From Paraspadella gotoi (Eukaryota > Chaetognatha), in contig CM119268.1 of NCBI GenBank assembly GCA_051294375.1, positions 17,176,502 through 17,240,501 of the forward strand: a stretch of 64,000 nt of DNA, given 5' to 3'. The notes under the pieces are model-generated. The model made no database searches. It saw nothing but the letters and a program-made list of their open reading frames with translations, and was not told the origin of the DNA. Within the stretch, counting starts at the first letter, position 1. Every line of letters starts with the position of its first letter. Position numbers and translations under genes: made by a program. Shown one piece after another: positions 59,130 to 64,000 of the stretch.

Positions 59130-61789
59130 TATGGCTGCCACGTTACGATCGACGTCTTTTAGACAACGAAATCTGAACTTCATTTAATTTACCATCTTTT
59201 CTTGATCTCATTAGTTAGTATGAAGCTTACTTCATTTTAAAAAAACGTAGTCTCAAGTTATCTCCTTTTTGGGGATGTCAGTCGTTTCGGTCGACGGGTG
59301 GATCAAGTTTTCGCTTGAAATCGATTCTATATAAAATCCATGGTCAATTGTGCCTTAGCTAAAATAGTAATAATATGGTTAGATGTCTGGGAAAGTGTAG
59401 GGCTTGGGCAGGGCATCGAGGGTGAAGCGCGAGCGCGAATTTTAATTTTTTCATGTATTAAAATGCATTTGAAGTTTGACTGGTTGGACACCCTTCGACC
59501 ATTACCTCTCGTAGACGCAGTTCGTTCTTCTCAATCATAAGGAACCATACTCCACTTTTGACTTTATATTGAAAAGCCCAATGGTCTTCTCTCTCTCCAT
59601 TGATCTAAAAAAAGGTAAAAAATTTGCAAGCTTGTTGCTTGTTTTTGTAATTCAATGACTCCTTTTTAGCTCAATTTCCGAACGTGCATGGACGAAGAAA
59701 TGTCCTTTTGAATACATGGTTAGAAAGTACAGTGTCTCTACTTTCAATTTTTAGGTGAGCGCGAGCTAATAATTATCACAACGTTAAAAATAAATCCGGA
59801 GAAATCAAAGGGTTTTGCTTCGATTAATCATTCTATAAGTTGGACCAAACGCGCATAATTGCTTATTCAGCCGAATCAAAATCCGAAATGGACCATGGCC
59901 TTGCGAGAGCACGCGGTTTGCGAAAGAGGACCTTTTGACTTTTTTGTTGCTTCGTTTTATTGGTTGGCAACATCTTTTCCGCTGAATTTTAAAAAAATTA
60001 TATTATATTATATATTTTAGAATATTTATATACTTTTATTATTTTATATTATACTAATTTATGTTTTATTTCCTTTCTTATGACTTTGCCTACGAAGCGT
60101 TTCTGGTCGCGGAGCTAACGGCGAGGGAGTATGTGCGTCCGAAGCGAACAGGATTGATTATATTAAGAAAATAAAGAAAATTAAAGCTTACATAAGTTTT
60201 TATATTTAATTTTAATTATATAATACTATTTATTCAGTAACATAGTAAGTTTAAATAAGTATTCTATAAGTATTTACTTATTTTTGAGCGCTTGGCCTCG
60301 TAGCCGCGTCGGGATAGTGTCATTTGTCGTCGAAGAAAGAGGACTGGAGAAAAGACCCTTGGTCAGACCAATGACTGGATTTTATTAATGAATGGCGCTG
60401 CTCACCAAGGATTATGACAGGTAGAATTTATAGAATGTATTTTGTACATTTATATTATGTATAATTATTTAAATTGCATCACTCTCTATTTTCACACAGC
60501 TATAAAGCCTTAGTTTTATTTTGTCTGTTAGGTCGTGCTAAATTACTAGCAGTAATGATTTTTCATCCTATGTAACATTTCGTGACAGTAATATCTATGC
60601 AACCGTAAAATTTTAAAAATATTGAAGGACTAGTCGATTGAAGGTTCTGTTGGAATTTTTGTAATGTAAGGGGGAACTTTTAATCTGTTGAGAACGTCGT
60701 CTGTTTTCGATCACACACGGGCAATAAAGTCGCGTCTCAACGTCTCCATTGGTTCGAACCGACGAAACACGACAAATGGCAAAGCGATAAGAATTAGCAC
60801 AAACTAGAAGATATTGCATTCCTTGAATTTTACATATGTTTTTTTGTATTAATTATTCACTCTCGCCATGTACAATTAGGATCAATTGTATTATTTCAGA
60901 ATCTACTAAATTGTACTTTCGTTCGTTGTATTTCCTTTGTTAATAATCATTGCATGTAACAACTTGTAAACTTAATATTTAATCAATGTAAACAACGAAA
61001 CGGATCAAGCGTTCGACAAAATGGTCACTTGCTCCAATCAGAGGTCCAATCGTTTATATATAAACTCTGTAATTTTACATTCGTCGCTCGGAATTTTTGA
61101 TGAAATAAACCGTTACGTTGTACAAAAAGTGCTCCTTAATCGTAAACGTAAAGTTATTAATTCATGTGATAATAACGAGCGAATAACTAGAAAAGTATCC
61201 AGAATTTATATATATCGTGCGATCAGACCTGATCCGAAAGGCACTTGTAATTTAGACTTAACCTCCGATCCGTTTGTTTTGTTTACATTACAAATTTATA
61301 GTTAGATAAATAGTTAACAAGCAAGTAACTCATTTAATGTATACATATCAAACGAAAAGCATAGATTGCGTATTTTAACAATAACAATGATAAAGAATTG
61401 TAGCTACTAACTATTTTGTAAGTTATGCTAAAAACGTATCAATTTTCAAGGAATGTGCAAAATCTTGAGTTTTTTCTTTTTTTTGTCCGCAGCAGTTATT
61501 GATTTTGGTCTCGTTTTTTTTCTTGGCTCGGCCAATGAGCTCTGCAGGTGGAATACTTTTCAGTTTTCCCTTGTCGTGAATCCGATTGAGACAGCGTCTT
61601 CAATTGACCAAAATACTAGAAGGCACTAGTAATTAATTTTTTGGGGTACTTTTACCTTTCGCCGACCGGGGTTAGGAGGCGTAAGGGTTAAGGGTGGTTT
61701 AGGGTTAGGGGTGGTATAAAAAAATTGGTACATCTATACTATATATTAATGGAGGTACTCATAATTTTACTTCTTTACAGACTCAATAG
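59130..61789. other. Unrecognised AT-rich region
   Basis: No supported gene. A 94-codon plus-strand open frame (61021-61305) is not repeat-derived, has an ATG and is Arg/Lys/Ile/Asn-rich, but shows no domain. A short degenerate TTAGGG-like tract lies at 61669-61715 (GGTTTAGGGTTAGGGG). No sign of the missing carboxypeptidase exons was found. Confidence 0.45.
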
Positions 61790-61927
61790 ATAAAGAGAGG
61801 AGAAAAACTTTTTATTTGTCAATGCGCGATCCACTCTGACCACGATTTTTTCCCAAACAAAGCAGTCACCAAAGAGGATTTTCACGTATTTTGGGAAAGA
61901 TGGACCGAGCCAATTACCGAACTTAAT
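61790..61927 (+). CDS. Orphan internal coding exon, unrecognised
   Basis: An open stretch of 46 codons enters in phase 0 after a pyrimidine-rich acceptor region (ttctttacagactcaatag) and ends at a strong donor (CTTAAT|gtaagt). The peptide is protein-like and rich in aromatic and charged residues (FICQCAIHSDHDFFPNKAV, then EDFHVFWERWTEPITELN). Upstream the same frame is stopped, as expected for an intron. I recognise no family. Confidence 0.45.
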
Positions 61928-61989
61928 GTAAGTACTGAAGAGATAGTAATTATTGATAAGTGTTAATGACAGAACCGTTCAATATACAG

Positions 61990-62170
61990 CAGTACCCTGA
62001 GCTTCGGATCAGGCTGTAACCACATGTTACAGCGCGGTAAGCGCCGCGTCCCTCTTAACTGCAAGGCGGCCACCGGGTAGAACCCTGGACCTTTGGTTTG
62101 GGGGCGATACGAACTTGCCTCTGGCACGCAAAGATGAACGGTTGTGGAATTAGGTTCCCACCATAGTACT
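61990..62170 (+). mobile_element. Possible tRNA-like SINE remnant
   Basis: GCGCGGTAAGCGCCGCG followed about 40 bases later by CCACCGGGTAGAACCCTGG loosely resembles pol III A and B boxes. A similar GCGCGGTGGCCTAAGCGC occurs at about 30651, but without a convincing B box. Weak. Confidence 0.2.
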
Positions 62171-62379
62171 AAGTAGTACTGAGAGACTACTTGCGCTATA
62201 ATTCAATTTGACCTGTCTGTCCGTATTCTCTAATCGCATAAAAAGCACAAAAAGGAATCTATAAAATAAACGCACTATCAACTGTGAAAGTTGATATTAA
62301 AATCTACAAATTGAAACCCACTATCCTTACCAAACTATGGAAAATCGTGGCTTTGAGTACAGGTATTTTGTCAGTTCAG

Positions 62380-62412
62380 CTCTGTCTCAACAACGCTGAT
62401 TTCATGAGTTTG
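62380..62412 (+). CDS. Possible 33-base microexon downstream of the orphan exon
   Basis: An acceptor (tttgtcagttcag) and a donor (AGTTTG|gtaagc) bound eleven codons, LCLNNADFMSL, in phase 0 on both sides. This matches the phase-0 exit of the exon at 61790-61927. It is short, so the call rests only on splice signals and phase. Confidence 0.25.
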
Positions 62413-63791
62413 GTAAGCCTAGTGGGTTCATTGGATTCTCAACTATTAATTAATTAATTCTAAGTAAGTCTACTTTACACAGTTGATATTGCATTTATAA
62501 GATTAGGCTTTTATAGTGGCTTTTTTATGCACTTTGGTAGTTTTGAAAATTGGATTTTTCTATAATTTGATGAGAATTGGCGGTTTTAGTTGACAGTAAT
62601 TTCTTTAGTTCTTTGACAAGTTAGGCGAAACGTAATTTTGCTTGATCCGGACGGTAACATGAAGATAAGGCCGCGGGCTCAAAAGTCATCTGCGTGGAGC
62701 GTCGTCATTAGCCAATCCGCGATTCAAGTTAATTTTTTCCAAGTTAATTTTGTTATATCAAATCAATGATAATTAGTGTTTAACTGTTTATATTTCTGAT
62801 TTTTAAATGCACAATAAATTCCACTTTTGTAACTGCAACTTTATTTTGGCTACCTTCTTATTGATGACATAATAAGTAAATGCCGGCTTGATTCTGTTGA
62901 ATGTTCGAAATTTTAAATTTTAAAAATTTAGAGTTAGAATTCTATGTGATGTGCCTTGATCTGATCTTTATTGTAATCTGAATGAAAAATTAACCAAAAT
63001 TTGTTGATAAATTAACGCCCCTTATTAGTGGATTTGTATAGCAAGTCTTGTTTCTAAAACTTCTTTATCCGAATTTTAATTATTTTATTTATTCTAAAAA
63101 TGGTCCTCCCAAAAAAAATTAAGGTTTAATTTATGCAGAGATGGAGAGAGAGAGAGACACACAATCAAAGCTTCCCAACAAATATTTAGAAAAGGACACT
63201 TTCTTCAGGTGTGAGGCAGATAAGACAGATATACACAATGTACTATTAAAACAAAATAATAATAAGTACTCTGATGGCAGCATATAGTAATTCAATTATT
63301 GTAATTTTTCTCTCTTAATCCTGCTCCATTTTAGTTGGATCTGTTATGCAGCAGATCCGACTTTATAATTCCTTGGTTCAGTCCGTCGGGTCCGCCCCCT
63401 CAATCTGTCGGGCATTCACGTTAAATCATGTCAGAACATCCGAATTATGAATAACATTATTGCAAAAGATTGCGTAAAAGATGTGGCCGCGTCCCATTCA
63501 CTTACCTCACACAAGGACGTTAGGATTTTGGAACTAGTTGGTAATGTTTATTTTATCAAATTGGCGACGAAGAAACGGAGATAAAGTTGAGTTTATTAAA
63601 AACGATGGATGAATATTAATTGAATTTAATTTCGACAGTTAAACAAGTACATGACAAAAATGAAATTAAAATGACGTGCACCACCGCTGTGTTCAAGCGT
63701 TTAACGTCGCGGGGGGTTTTTCGAGTGGCACTAATTTTCTGTTCTCTCTCGCTGAACGTTTCTAACACATATCGGGATATTATGGTAACAG

Positions 63792-64000
63792 GGGGTATCG
63801 TGGCGATGCCTGGGAGGGCATGCTCCCTATCCGCTGGCGCTTCAGGTTTGGAACTGCAGAGAGCTACGCCACGTTACTGGGCGTGTTTATGCCGACACAA
63901 TGACAACTTTAAACTCAGGCGTGACGGTGACTGGGATGGAACCCGGAAAATTATGGTCGGTGAAAGAGTCCGCTTGTGTACAAGCCCAATGGGACGAAGT
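63792..64000 (+). CDS. Partial open exon at the right edge, unrecognised
   Basis: After an acceptor-like ggtaacag the plus strand is open to the window end (about 69 codons) and markedly more GC-rich than its surroundings. The peptide has three Cys (RYWACLCRHNDNFKL and RVRLCTSPMG) and a charged middle (RRDGDWDGTRKIM). It enters in phase 1, so it does not directly follow the microexon at 62380. It may belong to a plus-strand gene continuing to the right; another exon would have to lie between. Family unknown. Confidence 0.35.

Noticed and set aside
60613-60819. 68-codon minus-strand open frame
   Set aside because: No splice signals, domain or unusual composition support it.
62640-62760. Open plus-strand stretch LDPDGNMKIRPRAQKSSAW as a further exon of the right-edge gene
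   Set aside because: No acceptor of reasonable quality precedes it.
63335-63365. Small hairpin GGATCTGTT...AGCAGATCC
   Set aside because: Stem of about eight pairs, within chance expectation for a window this size.

Overview
The window is nuclear DNA from an animal, most probably an invertebrate. Genes are split by GT-AG introns of about 50 to 1000 bases, with a few GC-AG introns. The recognisable proteins are animal or ciliary families: a protein 4.1-like FERM protein, a Trio/Kalirin/p63RhoGEF-type GEF, IFT74, CFAP53, a CD36/LIMP-2-type scavenger receptor and a secreted M14 carboxypeptidase. The sequence is AT-rich outside exons and crowded with (GA)n/(CT)n, (CTTT)n, (ATTC)n, (TAAA)n and trinucleotide repeats. 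I cannot fix the phylum from sequence alone.

Layout. 1-6197 (minus): a protein 4.1/coracle-like gene whose FERM and FERM-adjacent exons join cleanly in phase; further phase-compatible exons run off the left edge. 6.2-17.9 kb: mostly non-coding, with GC-rich CCAAT clusters, microsatellites, a hairpin and one orphan first exon (14313-14416, plus). 17973-24397 (minus): an eleven-exon, 739-residue RhoGEF with a complete frame. 24.4-29.7 kb: repeat-rich intergenic DNA. 29694-33831 (plus): IFT74, crossed by an 840-base gap. 34146-39640 (plus): CFAP53, 512 residues in eleven exons. These two cilium genes lie head to tail only 314 bases apart. 40087-47267 (minus): a CD36-family receptor whose introns hold three plus-strand tRNA-Pro genes, tRNA-derived SINEs and a possible plus-strand terminal exon. 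47.3-51.2 kb: repeats and two broken gene fragments (C2H2 zinc finger, REV7-like). 51257-55141 (plus): the 5' half of a carboxypeptidase gene, followed at 55.5-59.1 kb by a second copy full of one-base indels. 59.1-64 kb: mostly unrecognised DNA with three orphan candidate exons (plus).

Assembly quality matters here. N gaps lie at 31736-32575, 34664-34673, 45757-45781 and 50017-50041. Two regions (about 43.98-46.7 kb and 51.8-59.1 kb) are near-duplicates that include intron sequence and differ mainly by short indels. This looks like two haplotypes, or poorly corrected long reads, placed in tandem; frameshifts there should not be read as biology without checking.

I found no clearly new multi-gene system. 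The most interesting items are the intron-nested tRNA-Pro array with an anticodon change, splice-donor-derived tandem repeats in CFAP53, a long foldback element in IFT74, amino-acid repeat expansions in the CD36-like gene, a broken REV7-like fragment, and a set of unrecognised exons at the right end.
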